A stretch of 64,000 nucleotides of DNA from JACVRW01 sp963835705 (GCA_963835705.1 CAWIGR010000020.1:1-64000), one strand, 5' to 3'; positions 31,409 to 40,349 are shown, counted from the stretch's first letter. Notes: a model not told the origin generated them from the sequence alone. Program-made: numbers and translations.

Positions 31409-32353
31409 GTGACGGTCGAGCCCCTCCGCTTCGAGGACGGCGCGCTGCTGATCCTCGACCAGCGCGCCCTGCCCGGCGAGGAGCGCTGGATCCGCTGCGA
31501 GCGGCCCGCCGAGGTGGCCGACTGCATCCGCACGCTCGCCGTGCGCGGCGCGCCGGCGATCGGGATCGCGGCCGCGTACGGGATGGCGCTCGCGGACGGC
31601 GGCGATGACCTCGCGGCGGCCGGCGGGCTGCTCCGCTCGGCGCGTCCCACGGCCGTCAATCTCGCCTGGGCGGTCGACCAAGTGCTGGCCTCCGGCGACC
31701 CGCTCGCCTGCGCCCGCCGCCTCCACGAAGAGCAGGACGCCGCCGACCGCCGCCTCGCCGCCCTCGGCGCCGAGCGCTTCGAGCCGGGCGACCGCGCGCT
31801 CACCCACTGCAACGCCGGGCCGCTCGCAACCGCCGGCTACGGAACGGCCGGCGGCGTCCTGCGCGCCGCGTGGGAACGCGGCCGGCTCGAGCAGGTCTGG
31901 GTGGACGAGACCCGCCCGCTGAACCAGGGCGCCCGGCTCACCACCTGGGAGCTCGAGCGGGCTGGCATCCCCCACCGTCTCGTGACCGACTCGAGCGCCG
32001 GCACGCTGATGGCGCGCGGCCTCGTGGACCGGATCGTGGTGGGCGCCGACCGGATCGCCGCAAACGGCGACGTGGCCAACAAGGTGGGCACGTACCCGCT
32101 GGCGGTGCTGGCCCATCGGCATGGCGTGCCCTTCTACGTCGCGGCGCCCGTCTCGACGATCGACCCCCACACCGCCCATGGCGGGGCGATCCCGATCGAG
32201 GAGCGCGATCCGTCCGAGCTGGGCGCTTCGGTCCCGGCCGTGAACTTCGCCTTCGACGTGACCCCGGCCGAGCTCGTGACCGCGATCGTGACCGAGGCGG
32301 GCGTGCTCGAGCCGCCCTACGAGGAGGCCATCGCCGGTGTCGCTTCGCGCTGA
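31409..32353 (+). CDS. mtnA: S-methyl-5-thioribose-1-phosphate isomerase
   Basis: Converts 5-methylthioribose-1-phosphate to 5-methylthioribulose-1-phosphate in methylthioadenosine salvage. 314 residues, GTG start. The family run LAVRGAPAIGIAAAYGMALA is near residue 45, the catalytic Cys sits in ALTHCNAGPLATAGYGTAGG near 135, and the catalytic Asp in IVVGADRIAANGDVANKVGT near 215. It overlaps the following class II aldolase by 17 bases, an arrangement typical of the DHAP-shunt variant that releases DHAP plus a methylthio- or deoxy-aldehyde. The same isomerase can act on 5-deoxyribose-1-phosphate. Confidence 0.93.
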   Translation: MTVEPLRFEDGALLILDQRALPGEERWIRCERPAEVADCIRTLAVRGAPAIGIAAAYGMALADGGDDLAAAGGLLRSARPTAVNLAWAVDQVLASGDPLACARRLHEEQDAADRRLAALGAERFEPGDRALTHCNAGPLATAGYGTAGGVLRAAWERGRLEQVWVDETRPLNQGARLTTWELERAGIPHRLVTDSSAGTLMARGLVDRIVVGADRIAANGDVANKVGTYPLAVLAHRHGVPFYVAAPVSTIDPHTAHGGAIPIEERDPSELGASVPAVNFAFDVTPAELVTAIVTEAGVLEPPYEEAIAGVASR

Positions 32354-32888
32354 GGTGGTCGCCGCCGGGCGCGAGATGCTGCGGCTCGGGCTGGTGTCCG
32401 GCACATCCGGCAACGTGAGCGCGCGCGACGGCGACCGCGTGCTCATCACGCCGAGCGGGCTGCCGTACGCTGAGATGGAGGAGGACGACGTGGTCACGCT
32501 GTCGCTCGAGGGCGCAGTGCTCGACGGCACCCGCGAGCCCTCCAGCGAGCGCCGCGTGCACCTCGCGGTCTACGCGGGGCGGCCGGACGCCGGCGCGCTT
32601 GTGCACAGCCACAGCGTGCACGCCACCGCCTGGAGCTTCCTCGGCGAGCCGCTCGACACCGGCACCGAGGAGCTCGAGCACGCGGCGGGCGGGGCCGTGC
32701 TCACCGCGCCGTTCGCCCCGACCGGCTCGGACGATATTGCCACCGCGGCGGTGGACGCGCTGGGCGACCGCCGCGTGGTGCTGCTCGGACGCCACGGCGT
32801 GCTGGCGCTGGCGGAGTCGCCGGCACGGGCGCTCGACGTGTGCGCGGCCGTGGAGCGCCAGGCCCAGATCGCGTTGTTGCTGCGGTGA
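32337..32888 (+). CDS. Class II aldolase (DHAP-shunt, methylthio-/deoxyribulose-1-phosphate type)
   Basis: 183 residues, GTG start inside mtnA. SGTSGNVSARDGDRVLITPS near residue 22 is the phosphate-binding start. SERRVHLAVYAG carries the catalytic Glu, LVHSHSVHATAW supplies two zinc His, and VLLGRHGVLALAES the third. This is the FucA/AraD fold. Adjacent mtnA suggests the substrate is 5-methylthioribulose-1-phosphate or 5-deoxyribulose-1-phosphate, cleaved to DHAP and an aldehyde. The alternative is MtnB dehydratase, which has the same fold; no mtnC/D genes are present here, which favours the aldolase reading. Confidence 0.82.
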   Translation: MSLRAEVVAAGREMLRLGLVSGTSGNVSARDGDRVLITPSGLPYAEMEEDDVVTLSLEGAVLDGTREPSSERRVHLAVYAGRPDAGALVHSHSVHATAWSFLGEPLDTGTEELEHAAGGAVLTAPFAPTGSDDIATAAVDALGDRRVVLLGRHGVLALAESPARALDVCAAVERQAQIALLLR

Positions 32889-33896
32889 GCGAGTCCGCTG
32901 TCCCGAAAGCGCTCCGGGAGGCCAGGCGCCCGCTCTGTCTCGGCATTGGGGGCGGCGGCGACGTGGTGGGCGCGCTCGCCACGGCCGAGCACTGCCGGAT
33001 CGAGTACGGCGCCCGCCCGGTGCTGGGCGGGGTGACCTGGGAGCGCCGGCCGATCGACCCGCAGCCGGGCCCACGGGCGAGCGCGGAGATCGCGAACGCG
33101 CGGCCGCTGTCCGCCGACGCGGATCCTCGCGTTGGCGGCGCGCAACCCGCGGAGCAGCCGCTCGGCCCGCCCGTCCTGGCCGCGGGCCCGGACACCCGGG
33201 TGCAAGCAAGCGGCGTCCGCTTCGCCGAGTCGCGGATGGCGGAGCTGCTCGGCGAGGACACCGTGCTCGTCGACGTGAACCATGGTCCCGCGGCCATCGC
33301 GGCCGGGCTCCGCGAGGCGGCGGCCGCGCTCGGCTGCGACCTCGTCGTGTTCGTCGACGTGGGCGGGGACGTGCTCGCCCACGGCGACGAGCCAGGCCTG
33401 GCCAGCCCGCTCTGCGACGCGGTCGTGCTCGCCGCGGCGGTCCGGATGGCAGAGCAGACGGCGCCGAGGGTGCTCGGCGCCGTGTTCGGCATCGGCTGCG
33501 ACGGCGAGCTCACGCCCGACGAGGTGCTGGCGCGGCTCGACGAGGTGGACCGGGACGGCGGCGTGCTCGGCCGAGTCCCGATCGGCGAGCCGGTCGCCGT
33601 GCCGGCTCGAAGAGGCGGTCGCGGCGGTGCCGACCGAGGCGAGCGCGCTGGCGCTGCGGGCGTTCCGCGGCGAGTCCGGCCGCGTGGTGATCCGCCGCGG
33701 GCGGCGCTCGGTGGACCTGCGCCCGCTCGCCGCCGCGACGACGTTCTTCGACCCGGTCGTGGCCGCCGCGGGCGCCGCCCGGCTGGCCGCCGCCGTGCGC
33801 GACGCGCCGGACCTCGAGGCGGCCAACGAGATCCTCCACCGGCTCGGCGTCAGGACCGAGCTCGACTACGAGCGCGAGGCGAGCACGCCCGTGTGA
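32885..33896 (+). CDS. DUF1152 protein with one frameshift
   Basis: Starts at GTG 32885, overlapping the aldolase stop. The N-terminal glycine loop (PLCLGIGGGGDVVGALATAE) resembles a nucleotide-binding turn. Then come VTWERRPIDPQPGPRASAEI, LVDVNHGPAAIAAGLREAAA, VVFVDVGGDVLAHGDEPGLA and FGIGCDGELTPDEVLARLDE, the family core. At about 33605-33610 the frame slips by one: the continuation LEEAVAAVPTEASALALRAF to RTELDYEREASTPV lies in the next frame and ends at TGA 33894-33896. About 337 residues when repaired. The function of DUF1152 is unknown to me; tight coupling to mtnA and the aldolase suggests a role in the same salvage route. Confidence 0.78.
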
Positions 33897-34450
33897 CCAC
33901 ATGCACACAAGCCCGCCCGCATGGGCGGCAACCTGGGTGCGTGCTCAAGCGCCTTCCAGACGGAGCCTCGATCCTCGTCCGGCCTATCCGCGCGGATGAC
34001 AAGCGGATGCTGGAGGACGGGCTGCGGCACCTCTCAGACGAGTCGGTGCAGCGACGCTTCCTCACACTCAAGCGCAGCTTCAGCCGGAGCGAGCTGCAAT
34101 ACCTCACGGAGGTGAACGGCCGCGATCACGTGGCACTGGTCGCCGAGTACCCCGGCGATCCGGTACGCCGCCTGATCGCGGTCGGTCGCTTCGTCCGCCT
34201 CGCGGACGACCCCACGAGCGCCGAGGCGGCGATCGTGGTGGCAGACGACTGGCAGCGCCGCGGCGTCGGCAGCCAGCTCGCCGAGCAGCTCGCGGACGAG
34301 GCCCGCCGCGCCGGGATCCGACGCTTCACGGCGACGATGGCGAGCGACAACGTGGCCGCCCACCGGCTGATGCGCCGGATGACGACGCACCTCGAGCGCC
34401 ACCACGCCGGACACGGCGTGTCCGAGCTCGTGCTCGAACTCGCCGCCTAG
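33893..34450 (+). CDS. GNAT-family N-acetyltransferase
   Basis: GTG 33893 overlaps the DUF1152 stop; a second GTG at 33941 (VLKRLPDGASILVRPIRADD) is where homology seems to start and may be the real initiation. The acetyl-CoA-binding motif is AAIVVADDWQRRGVGSQLAE, followed by RFTATMASDNVAAHRLMRRM. The N-terminal half (HLSDESVQRRFLTLKRSFSR) resembles the acetyltransferase domain that follows Pat/acyl-CoA synthetase fusions. Substrate unknown, possibly a protein lysine or small amine. Stop shares CTAG with convergent korB. Confidence 0.82.
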   Translation: MTTCTQARPHGRQPGCVLKRLPDGASILVRPIRADDKRMLEDGLRHLSDESVQRRFLTLKRSFSRSELQYLTEVNGRDHVALVAEYPGDPVRRLIAVGRFVRLADDPTSAEAAIVVADDWQRRGVGSQLAEQLADEARRAGIRRFTATMASDNVAAHRLMRRMTTHLERHHAGHGVSELVLELAA

Positions 34451-35496
34451 CTCACGGTCCAGGTGTCGCCCGAGTGCAGGAGCTTCTCGAGCTCCTCGCG
34501 TCCCACCTTGGCGCGCGCCTCGTCCAGCGCCGCCGACAGCTCGGCGCCGTAGACGGGCCGGTCGACGGCCCGGAAAACGCCGATCGGGGTGGGCCCGGTC
34601 GGGCGGGCGGACAGGTGCGCCAGCTCGAAGGCCAGGCTCGGCTCCTGGCGCTCGGCGTCGTGGACCATCAGCGCGTCCTCCCCCACCTCCGCAGCGTCGA
34701 CCAGCTCGAGCCGCCCGTCCGCGCCGCGCGCGACGCCGCGCTCGTCGTCGGCCCCGAAGCGGATCGGCCGGCCGTGCTCCAGGCGAATCTGGTTCTGCTC
34801 CTTCTGGCCCTTGGCGCGCACGGCGTCGAACGCGCCGTCGTTGAAGACGTTGCAGTTCTGGTAGATCTCGACGAAGGCGGCGCCGGTGTGGGCCGCCGCC
34901 GCGCGCAGCGTCGCGGCCATGTGCTTCTTGTCGGTGTCGACCGTGCGGGCCACGAAGGTGGCCTCCGCCCCGAGCGCCAGCGAGACCGGGTTGAAGGGAT
35001 GGTCCTGGGAGCCGAACGGGGTCGACTTCGTGACCTTGCCCTCCTCGCTGGTGGGCGAGTACTGGCCCTTCGTGAGGCCGTAGATCTGGTTGTTGAAGAG
35101 GAGGATCTTCACCGGCACGTTGCGGCGCAGCGCGTGGATCAGGTGGTTGCCGCCGATCGACAGCGCGTCGCCGTCGCCGCTCACCACCCACACCGACAGG
35201 TCGGGCCGGGCGGTGGCCACGCCGGTGGCGAGGGCAGGCGCGCGCCCGTGGATGCCGTGCATCCCGTAGGTGTCCATGTAGTAGACGAAGCGCCCGGCGC
35301 AGCCGATGCCCGTCACGAACACGATCTTCTCGGGCGGGATGCCCAGCTCGGGCATGAAGCCCTGCACCGAGGCGAGCACCGCGTAGTCGCCGCAGCCGGG
35401 GCACCAGCGCGTCTCCTGGTCGGAGGAGAAGTCGGCCTTGGTGAGCGGGAGCTGTACCGGCCCTGAGCCGTTGCCGCTGCCGTTCCCGCCGCTCAT
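34447..35496 (-). CDS. korB: 2-oxoacid:ferredoxin oxidoreductase, beta subunit
   Basis: 349 residues. WCPGCGDYAVLASVQGFMPE and GIGCAGRFVYYMDTYGMHGI contribute the Cys that bind the 4Fe-4S cluster. VVSGDGDALSIGGNHLIHAL is the thiamine diphosphate/Mg motif, and NNQIYGLTKGQYSPTS is typical of the beta subunit. With KorA it decarboxylates 2-oxoglutarate (or another 2-oxoacid) to the acyl-CoA and reduces ferredoxin, replacing or backing up the NAD-linked dehydrogenase in the TCA cycle. ATG overlaps the korA stop. Confidence 0.94.
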   Translation of the reverse strand: MSGGNGSGNGSGPVQLPLTKADFSSDQETRWCPGCGDYAVLASVQGFMPELGIPPEKIVFVTGIGCAGRFVYYMDTYGMHGIHGRAPALATGVATARPDLSVWVVSGDGDALSIGGNHLIHALRRNVPVKILLFNNQIYGLTKGQYSPTSEEGKVTKSTPFGSQDHPFNPVSLALGAEATFVARTVDTDKKHMAATLRAAAAHTGAAFVEIYQNCNVFNDGAFDAVRAKGQKEQNQIRLEHGRPIRFGADDERGVARGADGRLELVDAAEVGEDALMVHDAERQEPSLAFELAHLSARPTGPTPIGVFRAVDRPVYGAELSAALDEARAKVGREELEKLLHSGDTWTVS

Positions 35497-37325
35497 CCCA
35501 ACCGCTCCGTGATCGCGGCCATCACGTCGGCGGTGAGGATCGGCATGCCGTCCACCTTGGAATAGCTCTCCAGGTCGAGCAGGTACTCGGCACGCAGCAC
35601 CTTCACGAGCTGGCCCATGTTGGTCTCCGGTACCAGCACCCGCTCGTAGGAGCGAAGGACGTCCTCGAGGTTGCCCGGCAGCGGGTTGAGGTGGCGGATG
35701 TGCGCCGTGGCGACCTTCGCGTCCTGCTCGCGCCTCAGGCGCCGCGCCGCGCCCTGGATCGCGCCGTAGCTCGAGCCCCAGCCCAGTACGAGCAGCGAGG
35801 CGTCTCCGTCCGGGTCGTCCACCTCCACGTCGGGCACCGCCACGCGCGCCACCCGCTCGGCGCGCAAGTGGGTCATGTGGGCGTGGTTTGCCGGGTCGTA
35901 GGAGATGTTGCCGGTGCCGTCCTCCTTCTCGAGGCCGCCGATCCGGTGGCGCAGGCCGGGCGTGCCGGGCACGGCCCAGGGCCGGGCGAGCTTCTCGTCG
36001 CGCGCGTAGGGCTGGAAGCCGGAGGGATCGGTGGCAAAACGCGGATCGATCCCAGGCAGCGAATCCACCTCGGGCAGCAGCCACGGCTCGGACGAGTTGG
36101 CCAGGAAGGTGTCGCTCAGGAGGATCACCGGCGTGCGATGGATGACCGCGATGCGCGCCGCCTCGATCGCCGCCTTGAAGCAGTCGGAGGGCGTGCAGGC
36201 GGCCACGACCGGGAGCGGCGACTCGCCATGGCGCCCGTGGAGCGCCATCAGGAGGTCGGCGGCCTCGGTCTTGGTCGGCATTCCGGTGGAGGGGCCGGCG
36301 CGCTGGATGTCGACCACCACGAGCGGCAGCTCCATCGCCACCGCGAGCCCGATCGTCTCGGCCTTCAGGTCCATGCCCGGGCCGCTGGTGGCCGTGACGC
36401 CGAGGCAGCCCGCGAACGCCGCTCCCAGCGCCATGTTGGCCGCCGCGATCTCGTCCTCGGCCTGGATCGTGTGCACGCCGAAGCGGCGGTGGCGCGACAG
36501 CGCGTGCAGCAGCTCGGACGCCGGCGTGATCGGGTACGACGCCAGAAAAAGCTGGAGGCCGGACTGCACGGACGCCGCGATCAGGCCGAGCGCGAGCGCC
36601 TGCGTGCCGTTCACGTTGCGGTAGGTGCCGGGCGGCGCCGGGGCCGGCTCGACCTCGTAGTGCACGGCGAGCAGCTCGGCGGTCTCGCCGAAGTTGTAGC
36701 CGGCCCGGAAGGCGGCCAGGTTGGCGTCCCGCACGGGCGGCACGTCCTCGAACTTCTTCTCGATCCAGGCGACGCTCGGCTCGGTCGGGCGGCCGTACAT
36801 CCACGAGACGAGCCCGAGCGCGAACAGGTTCTTACAGCGCGCCGCGTCGCGCGCTGTGATGCCCTCGATCCCCTCGGTGGCCCGAACCGTCATCGACGTC
36901 ATCGGCACGCGGAAGAGCTGGTAATCGTCGAGCGAGTCGTCCTCGAGCGGGTTCGATGCGTAGCCGGCCTTGCGCAGGTTGTGGTCGGTGAAGCCGTCCT
37001 CGTTGACGATCACCGTGCCGCCCTTCTCGACCGCTCCGACCTGCGTGATGAGCGCGGCAGGGTTCATCGCGACGAGCACGTTCGGGTGGTCGCCGGGCGT
37101 GAGGATGTCGCGCGAGGCGAAGTGGATCTGGAAGGCCGACACCCCGTGCGGCGTGCCGGCCGGAGCGCGGATCTCGGCCGGGAAGTCCGGGAGCGTGGCC
37201 AGGTCGTTGCCCACGACCGCCGTGGCATCGGTAAAGCGGCTTCCCGTGAGCTGCATGCCGTCGCCGGAGTCGCCCGCGAAGCGCACGACGACGCGATCTA
37301 TCTTCTCAACCGTCTTGTGGTCCAT
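35493..37325 (-). CDS. korA: 2-oxoacid:ferredoxin oxidoreductase, fused gamma-alpha subunit
   Basis: 610 residues. The gamma domain comes first (VVVRFAGDSGDGMQLTGSRF, FPAEIRAPAGTPHGVSAFQI) and the alpha (pyrimidine-binding) domain follows from about residue 205 (YRNVNGTQALALGLIAASVQ, LASYPITPASELLHALSRHR, TATSGPGMDLKAETIGLAVA, GPSTGMPTKTEAADL). This gamma-alpha fusion is the KorA form of actinobacteria. The pathway partner is KorB directly downstream. A ferredoxin acceptor gene is present at 51605, though not adjacent. The start is 100 bases from the divergent transhydrogenase operon. Confidence 0.94.
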   Translation of the reverse strand: MDHKTVEKIDRVVVRFAGDSGDGMQLTGSRFTDATAVVGNDLATLPDFPAEIRAPAGTPHGVSAFQIHFASRDILTPGDHPNVLVAMNPAALITQVGAVEKGGTVIVNEDGFTDHNLRKAGYASNPLEDDSLDDYQLFRVPMTSMTVRATEGIEGITARDAARCKNLFALGLVSWMYGRPTEPSVAWIEKKFEDVPPVRDANLAAFRAGYNFGETAELLAVHYEVEPAPAPPGTYRNVNGTQALALGLIAASVQSGLQLFLASYPITPASELLHALSRHRRFGVHTIQAEDEIAAANMALGAAFAGCLGVTATSGPGMDLKAETIGLAVAMELPLVVVDIQRAGPSTGMPTKTEAADLLMALHGRHGESPLPVVAACTPSDCFKAAIEAARIAVIHRTPVILLSDTFLANSSEPWLLPEVDSLPGIDPRFATDPSGFQPYARDEKLARPWAVPGTPGLRHRIGGLEKEDGTGNISYDPANHAHMTHLRAERVARVAVPDVEVDDPDGDASLLVLGWGSSYGAIQGAARRLRREQDAKVATAHIRHLNPLPGNLEDVLRSYERVLVPETNMGQLVKVLRAEYLLDLESYSKVDGMPILTADVMAAITERLG

Positions 37326-37329
37326 GAGC

Positions 37330-37348
37330 GGCCTCGCATGGCGAGGCC
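37330..37348. promoter_or_regulatory. 8-bp perfect inverted repeat upstream of korA
   Basis: GGCCTCGC-ATG-GCGAGGCC lies five bases upstream of the korA start codon and in the shared promoter space with pntAA. It may be an operator or a hairpin that hides the korA ribosome binding site, which is not otherwise visible. Confidence 0.4.
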
Positions 37349-37426
37349 TCTCACGAGTGTAGCCCCGCCGGCAGCCGGACTCGGGGGCGGCCCAGCCAAT
37401 GCCCCTACGTGTAGGATGCCGCGCCC

Positions 37427-38551
37427 CTGAACGTCTCGGTCCCCAAGGAAACCGCGAGCGGCGAACGGCGGGTGGCGCTCGTGCCGGAGGTGGTGGAGCG
37501 CCTCAGCAAGGGCGGCGTCTCCGTGACCCTCGAGCGCGGCGCCGGCGAGGCCGCGCACCAGCCCGACGACGCCTACGAGCGCGCCGGGGCCTCGTTCGGG
37601 GACGGCTTTTCCGGCGAGGTGGTGGCGAAGGTGGCGCCGCCGTCGAGCGAGGAGGTCGGGCGGCTCGGGCAGGGAGCCGTGCTGGTCGGCTTCCTCCAGC
37701 CGCTGACCGCGCACGAGACCGTGCGGGCCCTCGCGGAGGCCGGCGTGACCAGCTTCGCGATGGAGTCAATCCCGCGCATCACCCGGGCCCAGTCGATGGA
37801 CGCGCTCTCCTCGCAGGCCACCGTCGGCGGATACCGGGCCGCTCTGATCGCGGCCCAGCAGCTGCCGCGCTTCTTCCCGATGCTGACGACCGCGGCCGGC
37901 ACCGTGCGCCCGGCCAAGGTGATGGTGCTGGGCGCGGGCGTGGCCGGCCTCCAGGCGATCGCCACCGCGCGCCGGCTCGGCGCGGTGGTGCAGGCCTTCG
38001 ACGTGCGCTCGGCGGTGAAGGAGCAGATCGAGTCGCTCGGTGCGCGCTTCTTGGAGCTCGACATGGGTCTCGAGGACGCGGAGGCGGCGGGCGGTTACGC
38101 CCGCCAGCTGACCGACGAGGAGCAGCAGCGCCAGCGCGAGCTGCTGGCGGAGGAGATCGGCAAGGTGGACGCGGTGGTCTCGACCGCGGCGGTGCCGGGG
38201 CGGCCCGCGCCGCTCCTGGTGACAGAGCAGGCCGTGAAAAACATGAAGCCCGGCTCTGTGATCGTCGACCTGGCCGCGGAGACCGGCGGCAACTGCGAGC
38301 TGACCGAGCCGGGCGAGACGGTGGTGCGCGACGGCGTCACGATCGCCGGCCCGCTCAACCTGGCCTCCACGATGCCCGACCACGCCTCGTCGCTCTACGC
38401 GCGCAACGTGCAGTCGCTCCTGGAGCTGATGGTGGACGAGGGTGAGCTGAGCCTCGACTTCGAGGACGAGATCATCAAGGGGGCCTGCATCACGCGCGAC
38501 GGCGAGATCGTGCACGAGGGCGCCAAGCAGGCGGCAGCGGCCGCGGCGTAA
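37427..38551 (+). CDS. pntAA: NAD(P) transhydrogenase alpha subunit, NAD-binding part (PntAA)
   Basis: 374 residues. The only start that keeps the conserved N-terminus (NVSVPKETASGERRVALVPE) is CTG 37427, with TAGGA nine bases upstream and an in-frame stop at 37412. Beginning at GTG 37472 would delete the first strand and the KET motif. Other marks: FAMESIPRITRAQSMDALSS, the nucleotide fold VMVLGAGVAGLQAIATARRL near residue 165, and VIVDLAAETGGNCELTEPGE. It binds NAD(H) in the domain I of the proton-translocating transhydrogenase. First gene of a three-gene operon. Confidence 0.93.
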   Translation: MNVSVPKETASGERRVALVPEVVERLSKGGVSVTLERGAGEAAHQPDDAYERAGASFGDGFSGEVVAKVAPPSSEEVGRLGQGAVLVGFLQPLTAHETVRALAEAGVTSFAMESIPRITRAQSMDALSSQATVGGYRAALIAAQQLPRFFPMLTTAAGTVRPAKVMVLGAGVAGLQAIATARRLGAVVQAFDVRSAVKEQIESLGARFLELDMGLEDAEAAGGYARQLTDEEQQRQRELLAEEIGKVDAVVSTAAVPGRPAPLLVTEQAVKNMKPGSVIVDLAAETGGNCELTEPGETVVRDGVTIAGPLNLASTMPDHASSLYARNVQSLLELMVDEGELSLDFEDEIIKGACITRDGEIVHEGAKQAAAAAA

Positions 38552-38854
38552 ATGGACCTCCTCACCGAGCTCACCATCCTGGTGCTGGCCGCGTTCGTCG
38601 GGTTCGAGGTGATCTCGAAGGTGCCGAACACGCTGCACACGCCGCTGATGTCCGCCACCAACGCGATCCACGGGATCGTTCTGCTCGGCGGTCTGCTGCT
38701 CATAGGCGAGGCCACGGGCTTCCTGGACGAGCTCCTCCTGGTCATCGCGATCGCGTTCGGCACCATCAACATCGTCGGCGGCTTCCTCGTCACCGACCGC
38801 ATGCTTGAGATGTTCAAGAGGCGGCCGGATCCGAAGAAGGACGCCTCCGGGTGA
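38552..38854 (+). CDS. pntAB: NAD(P) transhydrogenase alpha subunit, membrane part (PntAB)
   Basis: 100 residues with three helices: TELTILVLAAFVGFEVISKV, IHGIVLLGGLLLIGEATGFL and LLVIAIAFGTINIVGGFLV. VPNTLHTPLMSATNAIHG between helix 1 and 2 is the signature of the first half of domain II. The ATG follows the previous stop without a gap, and the stop overlaps pntB. Together with PntB it forms the proton channel. Confidence 0.94.
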   Translation: MDLLTELTILVLAAFVGFEVISKVPNTLHTPLMSATNAIHGIVLLGGLLLIGEATGFLDELLLVIAIAFGTINIVGGFLVTDRMLEMFKRRPDPKKDASG

Positions 38855-40266
38855 CGTACAGCGCGAGCTTCCTCCAGGACCCGGACTTCATCCAGGTCCT
38901 CTACATCCTGGCGTTCGCCTGCTTCATCTTCGGCCTGCGGCTGCTCAACCACCCGCGCACCGCACGCCGCGGCAACCTGATCGCCGCGGTGGGCATGGCC
39001 ATCGCCGTGGTGGCCACGTTGCTGTGGGACTTCGTGGGCGACTACTGGCTGATCGCCGTGGGGATCGCAATCGGCACCGCCGTGGGGATCCCGGCGGCGC
39101 GCAACGTGAAGATGACCGCGATGCCGCAGATGGTGGCGCTGTTCAACGGCGTCGGCGGCGGCGCGGTGGCCCTGATCGCGTTCGTCGAGTACCGCGAGGA
39201 GCTCGAGCACACGGGCGCGAACCCGGTGCTGGAGCAGTTGATCCCGATCCTGTTTGCGGCGATCGTCGGCTCGATCTCGTTCTGGGGCTCGAACATCGCG
39301 TTCGGCAAGCTGCAGGAGGTCATCCCCGGGCGCCCGATCCAGCTCCCCGGGCAGCAGTTCCTGAACATCGGCCTGCTGGTGGTGGCGCTGGGCAGCGCGG
39401 TGGCGATCGCCGCGGGCACCGAGTCGCAGCTGCTCTTCCTCCTGATCCTGATCGCGGCGGCGGTGCTCGGGAACATGTTCGTGCTGCCGATCGGCGGCGC
39501 CGACATGCCGGTCGTGATCTCGCTGCTGAACGCCTTCACCGGCCTGTCGGCGGCCGCGGCCGGTATGGCGCTCGACAACGTCGCGCTGATCGTGGGCGGC
39601 ATGCTGGTGGGCGCCTCGGGCTCGATCCTCACCCGGCTCATGGCAGAGGCGATGAACCGCTCGATCGGGAACATCATGGTGGGCGGCTTCGGCGGCGTGA
39701 CGGTGGCGGCGGCCGCGGGGGACGGCGAGGCCAAGCCTGTGCGCTCCACGGACGCCTCGGACGTGGCGATCCAGCTGGCCTACGCCTCGAAGGTCGTGGT
39801 GGCGCCGGGCTACGGGATGGCCGTCGCCCAGGCCCAGCACACGGTGCGCGAGCTGGCCGACGAGCTCGAGAAGCGCGGCGTGCGGGTGGACTACGCGATC
39901 CACCCGGTGGCCGGCCGGATGCCCGGGCACATGAACGTGCTGCTCGCCGAGGCCGACGTGCCGTACGACCATCTCAAGGAGATGGACGAGATCAACCCCG
40001 AGTTCCCGCAGACGGACGTGGCGCTCGTGATCGGCGCGAACGACGTGACGAACCCCGCCGCCCGCGAGCAAGCCGACTCGCCGATCTACGGGATGCCGAT
40101 CCTGGACGTGGACAAGGCGGGGCAGGTGATCGTGCTGAAGCGGTCGATGAACACCGGGTTCGCGGGGATCGACAACCCGCTGTTCTACAACGAGAACACG
40201 GCGCTTCTGTTCGGCGACGCGAAGGAGTCGGTCGCGAGCGTGTTGGCGGAGGTGAAGGAGCTCTAA
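38851..40266 (+). CDS. pntB: NAD(P) transhydrogenase beta subunit
   Basis: 471 residues, GTG start. About nine membrane helices (from VLYILAFACFIFGLRLLNHP, TAMPQMVALFNGVGGGAVAL, and SLLNAFTGLSAAAAGMALDN) lead to the cytosolic NADPH-binding domain III with VVAPGYGMAVAQAQHTVREL, HPVAGRMPGHMNVLLAEADV, VIGANDVTNPAAREQADSPI and LKRSMNTGFAGIDNPLFYNE. All are canonical. Couples proton entry to NADPH formation. Divergent korAB suggests joint control of ferredoxin, NADH and NADPH pools. Confidence 0.95.
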   Translation: MTYSASFLQDPDFIQVLYILAFACFIFGLRLLNHPRTARRGNLIAAVGMAIAVVATLLWDFVGDYWLIAVGIAIGTAVGIPAARNVKMTAMPQMVALFNGVGGGAVALIAFVEYREELEHTGANPVLEQLIPILFAAIVGSISFWGSNIAFGKLQEVIPGRPIQLPGQQFLNIGLLVVALGSAVAIAAGTESQLLFLLILIAAAVLGNMFVLPIGGADMPVVISLLNAFTGLSAAAAGMALDNVALIVGGMLVGASGSILTRLMAEAMNRSIGNIMVGGFGGVTVAAAAGDGEAKPVRSTDASDVAIQLAYASKVVVAPGYGMAVAQAQHTVRELADELEKRGVRVDYAIHPVAGRMPGHMNVLLAEADVPYDHLKEMDEINPEFPQTDVALVIGANDVTNPAAREQADSPIYGMPILDVDKAGQVIVLKRSMNTGFAGIDNPLFYNENTALLFGDAKESVASVLAEVKEL

Positions 40267-40349
40267 GGCCGGCGCGGAAATCGTCCGATGTAACCGATGA
40301 GTTCGTCCGACGTCAGTGGTCACATGTGATGACGAAGGAGGACGAGGAC

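Noticed and set aside
31158..31412. Short intact TetR-like regulator
   Set aside because: The protein would contain only the HTH followed by out-of-frame residues; the real C-terminus lies in another frame, so it is a relic.
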